In this document: in pieces, positions 22,901-36,200 of the stretch
Layout of the letters: each line of letters starts with the position of its first letter
How positions within the stretch are numbered: the first letter of the stretch is position 1
Assembly (NCBI GenBank): GCA_029204225.1
Contig: CM055098.1
Location: forward strand, 22,075,367-22,139,366
DNA: 64,000 bases
Origin: Diphasiastrum complanatum
Taxonomy: Eukaryota > Streptophyta > Lycopodiopsida > Lycopodiales > Lycopodiaceae
Direction: 5' to 3'
Notes under the pieces: model-generated
Database searches by the model: none
Told to the model about the DNA's origin: nothing
Seen by the model: the letters and a program-made list of their open reading frames with translations, nothing else
Translations under genes and position numbers: made by a program

Positions 22901-25900
22901 ACAGGAATTGAATTTATGCCAAAAAATGAAACATGAGAAGACACCATTACCCGCATTGCATCAATTAAATTCCTCCACGATATATTGGAATAGATCAATC
23001 GATTCGCATATGTACGCAATAGAACATTCTTTAACACTGCTACCTGCTCAAAATCATATGCTGAAGTTCATCCAAAAGCTTCATTTCCTAGCAGTATGAG
23101 AAGCTCTTATTAAAAATCCCACCATGACTCGATGTCGCCAATTCATAATTGACTCTAATTCAGACATTAATATATTAAATCATTATGAGATTGTTCGAAC
23201 TTATCAGGCCATCCTGAAACTCTTTCAGAGGAGATGCATTCCTAATACAAGGCAAAACAGCACATTCTCTTAACAAAATCGACCAGATGTAGGCACAGAA
23301 AAGAGACGACCTATGCTACTTCGAAGAACATAACAAGCGTAGGGAAACTGTAGTATCACCCCAGCATATGCAAGAATTCTTGGTAAGTTCGCCATGTGTC
23401 CAAGGCCTTCTGAATAACCCTGGGCATCAATCAGAACTAACTTGCGAACCTGCAGACAGCATGTCATATCAAATTTAGTTACTCTTATGTATTATTTCGA
23501 AATTTCACAGCACATACACCAATGAGTCTCGAAATCTTTCACATTTTAAAGGATGAACTAATTCAGCTGCTGCTAACAAAGTCCACTTCCTTTCTCATCA
23601 GAAAGCCTGTCTTTATTCCAAGTTAATGAGGCATGAAACATTAATAAGGCCTTAAACTCTAGTTCACAAAAGGGAACTCTCTCCTTGATCTGACAAGAAG
23701 CAGACTCATACCTCAACATCTGTTGAGACCTCATCTTAATTTAGTGCTAAGTGTAGGAATAATGATTACTGATTAGTGTTCTAAGTTAGAACCTAGATTA
23801 GTGAATGATTACTAATTAGTGTGAGATTAGTGTTAAAAGTTAGAGATTAGTGCTAGATTTAGGGCTTAGAGAGAGTCAAGACCATGCCAAAGGGGGCAGG
23901 GATCCCATTTGGGATCATGTCATTGTCACTATGAGTTACAACACCTTGGGCACAAATAGGTGGATGTGCAAGTACTGCGGGAAAGACTACAAAGGTGGCC
24001 TTGTGAGAATAAAGGCACAACTACTTCGATCCAGCAAGCTACTATATTTCACATGTGTGAACCTGAAAATAGCAAATATAGATCATTCTACACATAGAAT
24101 TGCAAGATATCACAAGTATAGTGCACCAATGGATAGTAGATCTGGTTCTCCACGGCTTACATCCTTTTATAGCAGGTCCAAACCCTATTTGGCCACTTGG
24201 CTTTCCCTGTCACGGAAGCGAAACTGTTTCCTTTTCGTTTTCGTTTTCGTATTCGCGAACGATTTTGTGTCTTTGAATTTTCTTTTGCGCGGAAGCTTCA
24301 TAGGAACCTAGACACGCGACTGCACATCACAAAACACATTCTATTCTAGCAATCAAGACAAAATGACACAAGACAGGAAGATGCACGAAAATAGAGTAAC
24401 TGTATTATGAGTTTAATTTTTGGGAGCAAGATCGTCAGTGTCTCGCTTGTTGGCGGCCTGACGCTCTACTCTTTCGCTGTGTTCTGCTCGTTGGCAGACT
24501 TTCATGCACAGCTCTTTTTTCTAGTACTTTTCTTTTCTGCTCTACTCACTACGTCTCTCTCTGTCTCTTACAATATTTCTGTCTATTCTCTTATATCTCT
24601 TATGATCTAGAAAGGATAGTTTATATCTCCACTGTGTGGAATTCACAAGATAGCTAAACGCAGAATCACAAGACTAGTTAACGCTAATCAACTAATCAGT
24701 TACTCTCCGTCGTTGCCACTCGTTTCAGCTAGGCATGAAGTCTACGACTCCAAGCCCGTTGAGCTGCCAGCTGGCAGCGCAAAAGATTCCCCTTCGTTTG
24801 ATTTCTTTTGATTTCATTACCTTTCGTTTTGCGTCCCTTTGTGGTTTGCGGTCCTGGAGGTATGTTTACAATTCACGAATGATTCGCGAATCGTTCGTCC
24901 TTCGAGTCAAGGCACGTTGACCTTCGCGAATTGTTCTCGTTCGACCTTCGCTTCTTGTTTGTGTTGCAGCAAAGTTGCAGGAGTTCACCATTTCTGACAC
25001 TCCCTCTTGAACCTTGTAGCTTTGTACGTTTAATCCAATTGCCTTTCTTTGCTTGGCAAAGAGTGGCTTGTCGAGCGGCTTCGTGAGCAGATCTGCAATC
25101 ATGTCCTCTGAGATTAAATCTCGAATGTGATGGTACTTCAGAGGTATGTGTTTTGTCTTTGAATGGAAGACAGGATCCTGGGACAGATAGATGGCACTCT
25201 AAGAATCCATCATCATCGTGCTTGGCCCTTCTCGTGGTATCCCGATTGCCTTCAGCATCATCTGCAGCCACACTACCTCATTCGCCACCTTTGAAGCTGC
25301 GACGTATTCAGCTTTGCAAGAGGATTGAGCCACCAAGGTTTGCTTTTTGCATATCCAACTGATTGCAACTCCGCACGCAATGGTACATCCTCCAGTTATG
25401 GACTTGCTGTCATCTTTGCAGCTCGCCCAACTCCTGTAGGATTCGTTTTGCCATTTGCCAATGTGCCATGCCAGGATTGGAAGAGAATTGGCTCAAGGCG
25501 TAAACAGAGAAAGCTAGATCGGGTCTGGTACATATTGTGAGGTACATCAGACTAACGATTAAGTTTTGGTAGGGTATACCTGCCATCTTCTGTTCTTCCT
25601 CTTCCGTTTTTGGGCAATCCTGCTTCGTGAGCTTGGCTCCAGCTATCATTGGTGTGGCCTTTTCTTTCCATCGTGTGATACTGCTTGAGCACTTTTCTGG
25701 CATATTCTGACTTACTCAAGTGCATTTCACCCTTTGTTCGATCTCTTCTGATCTCCAGCCTGAGGCATTTTGTTGCTTCTCCAAGATCTGTGATTTCGTA
25801 ACTTTCAGAAATCAAACTCTTCGTGACTTTGTCAGCATCAAGGAATTTCCTATCATTAGGGAATCATCCACGAAGATAGTCAGTATCACAAAATCTTTTC

Positions 25901-28900
25901 CTACTCTTTTTATGTAGACATAGCAATCTGGTTGTGTAGGATTGAAGTCTAGAGACTTCAGAAGACCATCAAGCTTCTTATACCAAGCTCGTGATGCTTG
26001 TTTTAGACCATAGATGCATCTCTGCAACCGACAGACATATTGTCGATTGTCGGGGTCTTCAAAACCTTCAGGCTGCTTCATGAAGATTCCTTCCTCTAGA
26101 TCTCCGTGGAGAAAGGTTGTTTTCACATCAATCTGGTGAATTCCCAGATTGTGCTGTGTGGCGTATGCAAGGAGTAGTCGTATGCTTGTCATCTTGACCA
26201 TCGGCGAATATGTGTCGAAATAATTGACACCATATCTCTGTGTGTAGCCCTTTGCGATAAGCCTTGCTTTGTAGTGGCCAGCATTCTGATTTGATGTTTG
26301 TCCTCGATCTCCCTCTTGAATAGGCAGCAGTGTGAAGATCTCATGGCCTCTTTCGTCTTTCAGTCCAGGAAATGTGGACTCATCGAACTTCACATCTCTG
26401 CTCGAAACAACCTTCTTCGTGGTTGGGTTGTAGAGCCTGTACACTTGTGTTCCGTTCGAATAGCCGACCATGATTGTTTGCTCTGATTTGTCATCGAGCT
26501 TGCTTCGTTTTTCTTTTGGAATGTGCTTATATGCTGCACATCCGAACACTCGTACGTATGATAGATCAAGCTTTCTACCTGTCCACATTTCGTACGGTGT
26601 CTTGTTATTCAGCGCTGTCGTTGTTGATCTGTTCTGCAGGTGTACAGCTACAGCTATTGCCTCATCCCAGAATTGACTTGGAAACTGAGCATGTGCCATC
26701 ATGCATCTGGCTCCTTCGACTAGCGTTCTGTTTCTTCTTTCTGCAACACCGTTGTATTCTGGTGTGTATGCAGGAGTGAACTGGTGTTCGATCCCCTGTT
26801 CTTCGTAGAATTTTGCTTTTGTATTCACCTCCGTTGTCAGATCTAAGGATCTGTATCTTTTTCGAGGTGTGTCGCTCTGCAAATGCCACGAACTTCTTGA
26901 AGGAATCAAACACTTCGGATTTCTTCTTTAAGTAGTAGATCGTGGTCATCCGGTTGTAATCATCTATGAACGTCAGAAAATACCTCGAATTTGAGAGCGA
27001 ATCCATCTTCATCTGTCCACAGACATCAGAGTGGACGAGCTCAAGAACTTCCTTGGCTCTTCTTCCCTCATGTGTGAATGGATTCCGATGTTGTTTTCCT
27101 TTCTGACAGGCTTCGCAGAACTCAGTTTCGGGCCTGCTCCGCATGTTCAGATGATACATTCTCCTATGCCAGAGCTGATCTTCATTTTCTGATGCATTTA
27201 TAATGCTATCAGAGTTGCTGATTATTTTGGCCTGGTAGAGGTTTCCTTCTCTGCATCCGACCGTCAGCAACTTGTTTGTCGTTTTCTCGATCATGCGACA
27301 TGTGTTGCCGTCGAACAAAACTCGAATGCCAAGATCTGCCATCTTGGAGACGGATAGCAGATCTTTTGAGTGAGGGCACATAGAGTGTTCCTGGCAGCTC
27401 TGCTTGGCCTGACAGTGTTCGTAGCTGTAGAGTGTCGATGCCTTTGACATCGTGTCTGCTCCCATCAACTAGAATCACTGCTCTGTTGTTTTCGAGCACT
27501 TTGAAGTCGATCAAGATCTTCTTGTTGCAGGTGATGTGTGATGTTGCTCCTGAATCAATGACTACATTGTAATCATGTTCAGTGTAGCTAGTTGAAGCCT
27601 CATCGAGTATCGTGAAAGCTTCGTCACCTCTATCAGCATCCTTGGATGAGTCTGCAACATTAGCTTTTTCAGCTTTGTTCTTTCTTTTTGGGTTGAATTT
27701 GCAATCGTATGCAGAATGCCCTTTCTTCTTGCAGTGCATGCAAGGTATTGCTGGATTGAACCAACATTTGTTGGCCGTATGGCCTGGTTTGTGGCAGTGA
27801 TCGCAGGAAGAAGATTGTTGATTCGAGGACTTCGTCTTCTCGAATCTTGGCTTGTTCTTGTTCTTCTTCTTTCCTTTCGTGAAGAGAGCCTTCTCTTGAT
27901 CGCTGCTTCCCTCTCCTTCGTCTCTCATCAGTCTCTCATCAGCGACAAGACTGACTGCTTTGACGAATGTCATATCTGGTGGACTCAGTATGAGCATTCT
28001 CAGTCGTTGATAGGACGTTGGTAGAGATTTCATGAAGTACATCAGCTGCTGTGGTGCTGGGACCTGGTGCTCCTGTCCTGATGCAGCGAGCTGAGCGAAG
28101 ATCGTTCTGATCTTCTCAACGTGCTGATCCAACTGGTTGCCATCCCATCATATGGATTGCAGCTGATTGTAAAGGTGCATGACTGAAGCTGCAGTCCTCA
28201 CTTCATACTTCTGCTTTAATCTTTCCCATGCTGCATGGCTGCTTTCGCAGTCTTCAATCTGCATGAGTAGATCTTCATTTATGGACGAAACGATGATCGC
28301 CATTGCGCACTCATCTTTTCTAATCCATTCAGCTCTCCTCGGGTCTCCCTCTGGAGGCTGCACCTCTGAGAGTTCGGTCACCGACCAGAAAATCGGCTAA
28401 ATCCAACATGTGAATTCAAAAATCGCAGGTCCAAACCCTATTTGGCCACTTGGCTTTCCCTCCAAAATGTAAACCCTACACTTTCAAAAAGTGTTTATTC
28501 AAATGAAATTTAGACTAATTAACTTTGAAAAGTCAAACTCTAAGTCTAATATAAAGTTGACCTCAATTTGCCAAATATAGAAATGTAGCAAATATGATTA
28601 AACTAGTTGAATTTCTCACATAACATGTTATCGGTTGCTTCATATCTGGATCAAATATCTCAAGATGGAGTTTGATCGTCAAAGATGTCTCGTGAAAGAT
28701 ATCAAGAATAATTTTAGCGATTGCAACGGGATAACAAATTGATGGGGATCGACTTTATTGATTTGATGCTACTATAGGTGCGAAAACTTCAACCACTTCA
28801 ACTAAAACCACTTCCACCACTTCCACCAACAAAATTTTTGAGCTGCCGCATCAACGGCTCGGGAATCCCGATGTCCAAAGTCTTCAATTTTTGAAACAGC

Positions 28901-30228
28901 ATGATATAGTGATTCGACTACTTGACATGTCCTATGATGAAATCTATGAGAAGCTATGTCATGGAGAAACAACAATGTAAAATTATTCACTAATAGTGTT
29001 GATAATATAGATTGCTTATAGGTCAGAACCATTGTGTCATTTTGGAACTCATTTAGAGGAGTTCTGTGAATAGGATACATAGGAACATTTGGTTTGAATT
29101 ATTTTCCCATTGAATTGAGTTTTGATTGCTAGGAAATTATTCCAAACACTAGAGTTGGATATTTTGGTCAAAGCTTCACCAATGAAATTTTGGGAGATTT
29201 TTTAAGTTATTTTAGATGCAGCACATGGGAAACTACATGTAAAGACGTATGAAAGCATTTGAATCCTGCAAATTAAAAAATGAATGGCATTGATTCAGAT
29301 TGACAAGGTTCCGACTTTTGAGATTGAATCTATAAAATGGAAATAAAAAGGACCAAAGGGTTATAGTGTATATCTAGCGAAACTCAGCTCAATGCAATGC
29401 TCAAGCTACTCACCAACCTATTCATAAACTCATAGAGAAGGCCCATGGTGGACCCCTCTCTTTTTGTGAATCATAGAACAGTATGCAGTGGCTACAACTC
29501 AACGACAATCGACCTTGCCTCATCCCAAAAGGTCAATAACAAGACAGTAGTCTCAAATCTCCTGGATCGACTCAATCAATCAGTAGTCTCTCCGTTATCT
29601 TTTTTCTCAGCGTGATCTTAGTGATCGTCAGTATCGTTGGTTACAATTTTTACAATCTTCTCATTTTGATATTTTGTATCGTCCAAGTATGGCAAACACG
29701 GCAGCTGATGCTTTATCTCGTCTTCCTGCATTGTTACATAGTATTGTTGCTTCAGTTCCTTCTTGGTTTGATGATTTACCGGCCACATATTTGTCTTGTT
29801 TTGACTTTTCTGATGTTTATCGTTCTCGTCCCCTTTCGTCCTCTTTGATTTTATACTATTGTTGATGATCGTTTATACCACTATGGTGCTTTATATAATC
29901 CCAGTTCTCTTTCCATTTGTCCTCAGTTGTTGTCTGATGCTCATGCTTCCCCTATTGGTGGCCATTTTGGTTTTCAGAAGTCTTATGCACGTCTTAAGAA
30001 CAATTTCTATTGGCCATCCATGAAGTCTGAGCTAGCCCATCTTATTCATGATTGTCCTTTTTGTGCCTGTAATAAATATTCCCGTGCTAAGGCCACTGGT
30101 TTCAAGGTTGCATCGAACCGCGGTTCGAACCGCCTTATACGGTTTGAACCAAAGAATCGTTCAGACCTGGTTCGAACTGTCTCGCCCTAAAACGTGTATC
30201 GAGATTCAGGATCGGGATCTGTTCGCGC

Positions 30229-30299
<71 letters not shown>

Positions 30300-33200
30300 A
30301 GAATTAGAATTATTATTATTAACGTCTTTTGGTGCCCAGGGGCACATAAGACAAAAGAGAGTACAAAATGTGAGAAGCATTGTCCGCATAAGGACTTATT
30401 TACCAATGAAAAGACAGTAAAACTAAAACTAAAATATCGATCTCTCTGTCTCTAAGAGAAAAAGTATCCAAGCTTGACCACCAGCTGGTGAGGGTACAAA
30501 GCAAGAGCTTAACCACCTGCTCCGCGGAGGAAACTAGCTACGAGCAAGCTGAAAGTAATGAGTGATGGTAGTGGTGGGTCGTGATGTAGGCTGGTGGGAG
30601 GCGTATGAAGATCTAGTAGCACTGGATCGAGCCGAAACTCTCTGTGTCTTCGATCTTCGGACGGGGACGTCAAAATCCGCAACCGAAATATCCACTCTGT
30701 CTCGCTTCTGGAAGAACTGAGTAATGTGAGCCTGACTGGAATCCATATCTGAGAGCGTAGGTAGAAGTGAAGCTCGTAAAATATACATCTCTCTCAAAAG
30801 AAGACCCACACATCTAGCATCTGGATACTCGAGGAAGGAGCTCAACGTGAGGGGAATATCTCGGTATAAACAATGGTATCGTCCTCTAATCTCATAGTAT
30901 ACTGGGCAGCGAAAGATGAAATGAAACTCATCTTCCACCTCCTGAAGAGAACAAAGCTGACATATCCGCTGCAATCTGGGAGTGTCTGTGTATCTACCTG
31001 TCTCGATAGCAAGCTGATGAGAAGAGACTCGAAGCTGTCCTATACGATATCTCAGACCAAAAGATAGCGTCTGTGTAAGATAAACTGGAAGAATAGGCAA
31101 GCCCGAAACGTCCAGCCGTAAAAGATGTGTGCCATAATAATGTAGCTTGACCCTATCTGGATCAGGATGTGACCATATAGTGCGTATGTAGCTCCGGTAA
31201 ATCTGCTGTCTGATATAAGCATGGGTTCCATTCGGAAGATCAAGTGCGGATAAACCCCAAGTCTGAAGAAGGGCTGAGACACTGCGATACCAAGAGTGCT
31301 TGGCTCCCTGATCTGCAAGGGTACAAGATGAAGTGAGAGCAGCAACAATGTATCTGGAGGTATCTAGATCTGATACCCTGTGAAGAAAGGTGATGATCTG
31401 AAACATAGCACCAACAACTAATGGAGGAGAAGCAAACTCGGTTAGTATGATATCATGTGGTACTGAGGGCTTAGCCCGAATTATCCTACTGAGCATGAGA
31501 ATCTGGATACGAGTAAGATCTCTCCATGTATCGCGTGATAAATCAGGGCACCAAGTCTCAGCCGAATATAGCACAACTGGGGAGACAGTAGCAGAAAATA
31601 GTAGGCATCTGGTAGCAGGATCCTGCACATAATAAGTAGAGCAAAATCTCTCCATATGCACAAGAGCGGTATGCCCCTTGCGGAGCCTGGCGGTGGCTGC
31701 TGGTCGAAAAGTGAGTAGCGGACCAGAGAAAAGAACTCCCAAATAGGTGTAGGAGGTCACGATCTCAATCGGTAGCCCGTCATAATAGAAAATCACATCT
31801 CTCATATGCTGTCTGTTGGTGTTAAACACCATAATCTTAGTCTTCTTAAGGTTAACCGTCAATCCCCAACGCTGGCAAAAGTGATGTAAAGCAGAAAGGT
31901 GACTCTGTAAACCAGCTGCAGAGGATGAGAGGAGAACCACATCATCAGCGTACAAGAGAATGGGGATAATAATGTCTGCTAGGGGACAGCCCTCTCCACC
32001 TTCCTCGCAAATAATCCGCTCGAGGTCATCTATATATAGTGCAAAAAGAGTGGGTGATAAGGGGCAACCCTGCTTCACCCCAATGGTAGAATGTATCTGT
32101 GAGGACCAGCCACTACCATCTCTGAAACGTGCCAAGACTCGCTCATATAAAGCAATGATCGCAGCAATAGTATCCTCTGAAAAGCCAAGTGAAGACAGTC
32201 TCTGGAAAAGAAGATGTCGTGGAACAGAGTCAAAAGCTTTGCGAAAATCCACAAAGCAACAGTAAATTCTCTGTTTCCGATGTCGAGCCTCCTCAATAAT
32301 GCATCTCAAAATGAAGATCTGGTCTGAAGTAGAATATCCCGGTCTGAAACCAGCTTGACCCATAGCGTGTAAACCCTCAGTTTCAGCAAAAGATCCAGTG
32401 ACTGTCTGTAGTATAGAGCCATATATCTTAGCTAGAGTGTGGCCAATCATAATGGTGCGGTAGTTTCCTACATTCATGGGATCACCTGCCTTGAGGATGG
32501 GGTGAAGGATATTAGTACACCAAGCCGTAGGAAAACCAGAAGTAACAGCTGTGTTAAAAACATGAGCAATGTAAGGGGAGATGAGATGTGCTACGGGCTT
32601 TAGGAAGTCTACACTTAAGGAGTCATAGTCAGTGGCTTTATTTAGTTTGGCATGTTTAATGGCGTTTTCAACCATGTCAGGGGTGAAAAGTGAGCAGTGG
32701 TCAGGTCTCGGTGAGAGTGAGGTAGGAGGAGAGTCCGTGGTATATAACTCCGTGGCATACTCGATCCAGGATTCGATGGCTATGGGGGCCAATGTTGAAG
32801 GGTGTCTGGTGAAATGTTTCCAGAAAAAAGAGGAGGAGGGTGAATCTAAAGAGTTGATCATTTTTTGGCAGAGTGATTGTAGGTACTTGATCTTCTTTGT
32901 TCTGGTGGTTCTATGATATTCTTTCTGGCATTGTTTGAGTGTGGCAGGGGAGTGTGACCTGGCATATGTCACATGATTGTGAAGAGAGCGGCATTCTGCA
33001 TCATACCATCTGTTGTGAACACTTCTGTGAGATGATGTCGTTTTGGTGGGGAAGGACGAGGAAGCAGCAGCTAAGAGGGATGTAGAGAGAAAAGTGGCTT
33101 GCTGGTCAATTGGTGCCATGAACGGGAAGTTAGCGAGTAGTTGGGATAAGATTGTGGTGTAATTAGTGAATCCAGATTGGGTGAAAGGAATACGTTTATG

Positions 33201-36200
33201 AGTGGGAAGAGAGCAAGAAATTTGCAAAGAAGAGGTTATGTGACCAAGTGAGATGTGTAAGAGTGAGTGATCGGAAATGGTAGGGGGTGTGATGGAGAAA
33301 TCAGAAATGTGAGAGATCAAAGCAGGTGATCCAATGAAGTAGTCGACCACACTATGTCCTCCACCATGAGGATAGCATGTATATGCTGATGAGGAAGGCC
33401 ACTGTGTGAGGCCATTCAAAATGGCAAGAGCGTGTGTCTCTGCTAGAGTGATCAACTGCTCCCCGAAAGATGTAGCTGGAGTGTCTGCATCCTGTGATAC
33501 CCGGTCTAGCCCCATATCCAAAGGGTAAAGCCTGAGAAGATCCGTAGCTGCATGAAATTCGGTTTGTCTAGAGCTTGTGCGGGCGTTGAAATCACCTGCT
33601 AGTAAAATGGAACCCTGCTGAGAAAAGATAGCAATATCATCTGAGAGAGCCTGAAAAGGGTCCCCGCCAAACTCAGCAAACACTGAGGTCTGTGGAGCAA
33701 AATAGCATACAGCTATATAGATGTCCTGAGGTAATCCCAATAGTGAGCCAATAATGTGTAACCAAATATAGCGAGCGTATGGATCTTGTTTAACCATCTG
33801 AACTGTGGTGTCTCTGTATAAACAAGCTACTCCTCCAGATCCTCGACAAGTTTTTCCCCTAACAAATGGACGAAAAGCAGAATGCCAAGAGTACTCCTGT
33901 ATATTTGGAAGAGGATGATATAAGGACTCATGAGTTTCAGCCAACAACAAAATGTCGCATTTTCTAATAAAATCAGCAAAGTCTCCGGCTGATGACGAAG
34001 ATAAAAAACCATTACAATTCCAGAAGCCAAGTCTCAAATTGGTAGGGGATCTCGGGTAGCTTCTATATCCGGGGGCCCCTAGTTCCTATTGTGGAAGGTC
34101 GAAAAATCTCGGTTTCCCGTCAATAAAAACAACCCTTTGCCCTTTCTCTTTCGCCATGACCATACCGGCACCACATCATCCACCTGAGAGAGGGAGAGGT
34201 AGACGGGGCCGCACTACACAGATGGGGGGTAGGGAGTACTATGTTTCCAGCTTCGCTCCCAGAGCCATGGTAGAGGCAGAGGTTGTCGTTCGACAGTTGT
34301 TCTACACCTGCGATCTGCCATTTCATTTAACTAGGACCCCGGCATGGAGGAGGGCGATGAGTGCGGTGAGTGCGATTGGGCAGGTGTGGCAAGGGCCATC
34401 TTGCGAGCACCTGAGGACGAAGGGGCTTCTTGATGAGCGGGCTTCTGTTGACCAGAAACTAGAGCCTCTCAGGAACGCATAGGCCCAGTACGTACTACTT
34501 GCTTTTAACTTTATCTACTCTAAACTTTAAAGACTTTATGATGATTGTTAAATTGCAGGCGTTAATTGTAAATTACTTGTTAATTGCAATTTGCAGGCTG
34601 CAACAGCGCAGCTAGCTATTTATGCTTAATCATGAATATTCAAATGATCATTTATCATTGGAATTTGCCATGAAATTTGAATTACAATTTACAATTTAAG
34701 ATCTATCCTGATTCCTCTCGGATCTATCATGAATCATGATTCATCTTGTTTTGTCACCTGTAAGTGAGTGGTGACCACGGTCCAATGACTTGTCACTTGT
34801 CACTTGTGAACTTTCAACTAGGTATGGTTGCACCATCATATCTGATGGTTGGAGCGATACGAGGAGGCGCCACATATTGAATATCCTGGTGTCTTCGTGC
34901 ATGGAGACGATGTTTCTCAGATCCATCGACACCTTTGGGGAGGCAGTCACGGGCGAGTACATGTTCTCACATATTCGAGCTGCCATTGAGGAGGTCAGAC
35001 CACAGCACGTTGTACAGGTATATATATTATACTTATTACAAATTACAATTTACGGTTTACCTATAATGTTAAACTTAAATGGTATTAGATTACAGGTAAT
35101 TACTAATTTGTAAATGTCAATGTTGAATGTTCATTGTTCAATGGCGATTTCGGATTGATTAACAATGGATTATGGTTCACTAAAGTCTAAGCAGTTGCCA
35201 TTGAGCACTTGAGTCTTGAATTCGGAATTCCAAACTCATGCACATTGCCCATTGCATTGTATGGTTGTGCAGGTGGTCACAGATAATGCGTCAAACAGCG
35301 TCTCCATGGGGTAGGCTTGTTAATGAGACCTACCCCCACAGCTTTTGGACACCTTGTGCTGCACACTGCCTGGACTTGTTGGTCGAGGATGTGGCCAAGA
35401 TTCCATGGATTGCGGAGGTGGTGCGTACTGCACGGTTCTTGGTGAGATTCGTCACCAAGAAGCCTAGGGTCCTAGCCATGTTCAGGAGACAGTCCACCTT
35501 GGATGTCTTGAGACCTGCCCCCACCAGGTATGCAAGTTGCAACTCAAATTTGATTCTTGAATGCGCTTCTGTAGACTGTTGGAACCTGGTAAGTATTTAC
35601 TGTTTAGTTAGTAGTGGCAAATATTTCATGCAATGATGCATGTGCCATGTATTGTCTTGACTCTTGACTCTTGTCATAAGTTAGAACTTAGAATTTGTCA
35701 CTTGTGCAATGTGCCCTATGCAGGTTTGCATTTATGCTCCTGGTCCTGAACGACTGCTGAAAGTTCATCAGGGCTTGAGGCAGATGGTTGTTGCTGTTGA
35801 CTGGGCGCAGTGGGGACCGTCACAGGAGCCCAAGAGTAAGAGGTTCGAGCGGACCGTTATGCATTCACCATTTTGGGATGAGGCTCGATCCATTGTGGTG
35901 GGCCTACAACCCATCTACACTGTCCTGCGCCTTACAGATTGAGAGGGTTTCACATTGGGCCTCTTGTACGAGTTCATGGACAGGCTGGGTGAGCAGTTGA
36001 GGCTTTGCATGACCATTAGCCCAGAGAGGTATTATGTATATCAAGAATCAAGATTCAAATTTCAAATGTAGTATGTAGACAGTAGTATGCAGTATGTACT
36101 ATCATGTACATTGTACTATATTGTATAATTATTACTGTGTCTTGACTCTTCAATCTTAATTCTTGCAGGCTTACAGAGGTCCGGCTCCTTTGGTTGAGAG

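Larger units (their letters stand above)
24208..28424 (-). mobile_element. Ty1/copia retrotransposon C3 without a 5' end
   Basis: Minus-strand element with gag, protease, integrase, reverse transcriptase, RNase H and a complete 792-bp 3' LTR, but no 5' LTR, primer-binding site or gag N-terminus: it begins within gag at 28424, exactly at the edge of a 37-bp direct repeat. Frames are broken in several places, so it is inactive. It lies in the same orientation as the hydrolase gene, inside the 20-kb intron. Confidence 0.9.
30297..34142 (-). mobile_element. LINE A, 5'-truncated, ORF2 intact
   Basis: Minus-strand non-LTR retrotransposon inside the hAT element. It keeps the last codons of ORF1, the inter-ORF region, a complete ORF2 and about 230 bp of 3' UTR ending GACGTTAATAATAAT and TCTAAT repeats, then (CT)33. 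5' truncation near 34142 is usual for LINEs made by target-primed reverse transcription. It is the best preserved of the copies here, hence probably the youngest. Confidence 0.9.

Noticed and set aside
24866-28381. copia C3 and other pol ORFs as host coding exons of the minus-strand gene
   Set aside because: They are diagnostic retrotransposon domains bounded by an LTR, and the hydrolase exons on either side splice in phase without them.
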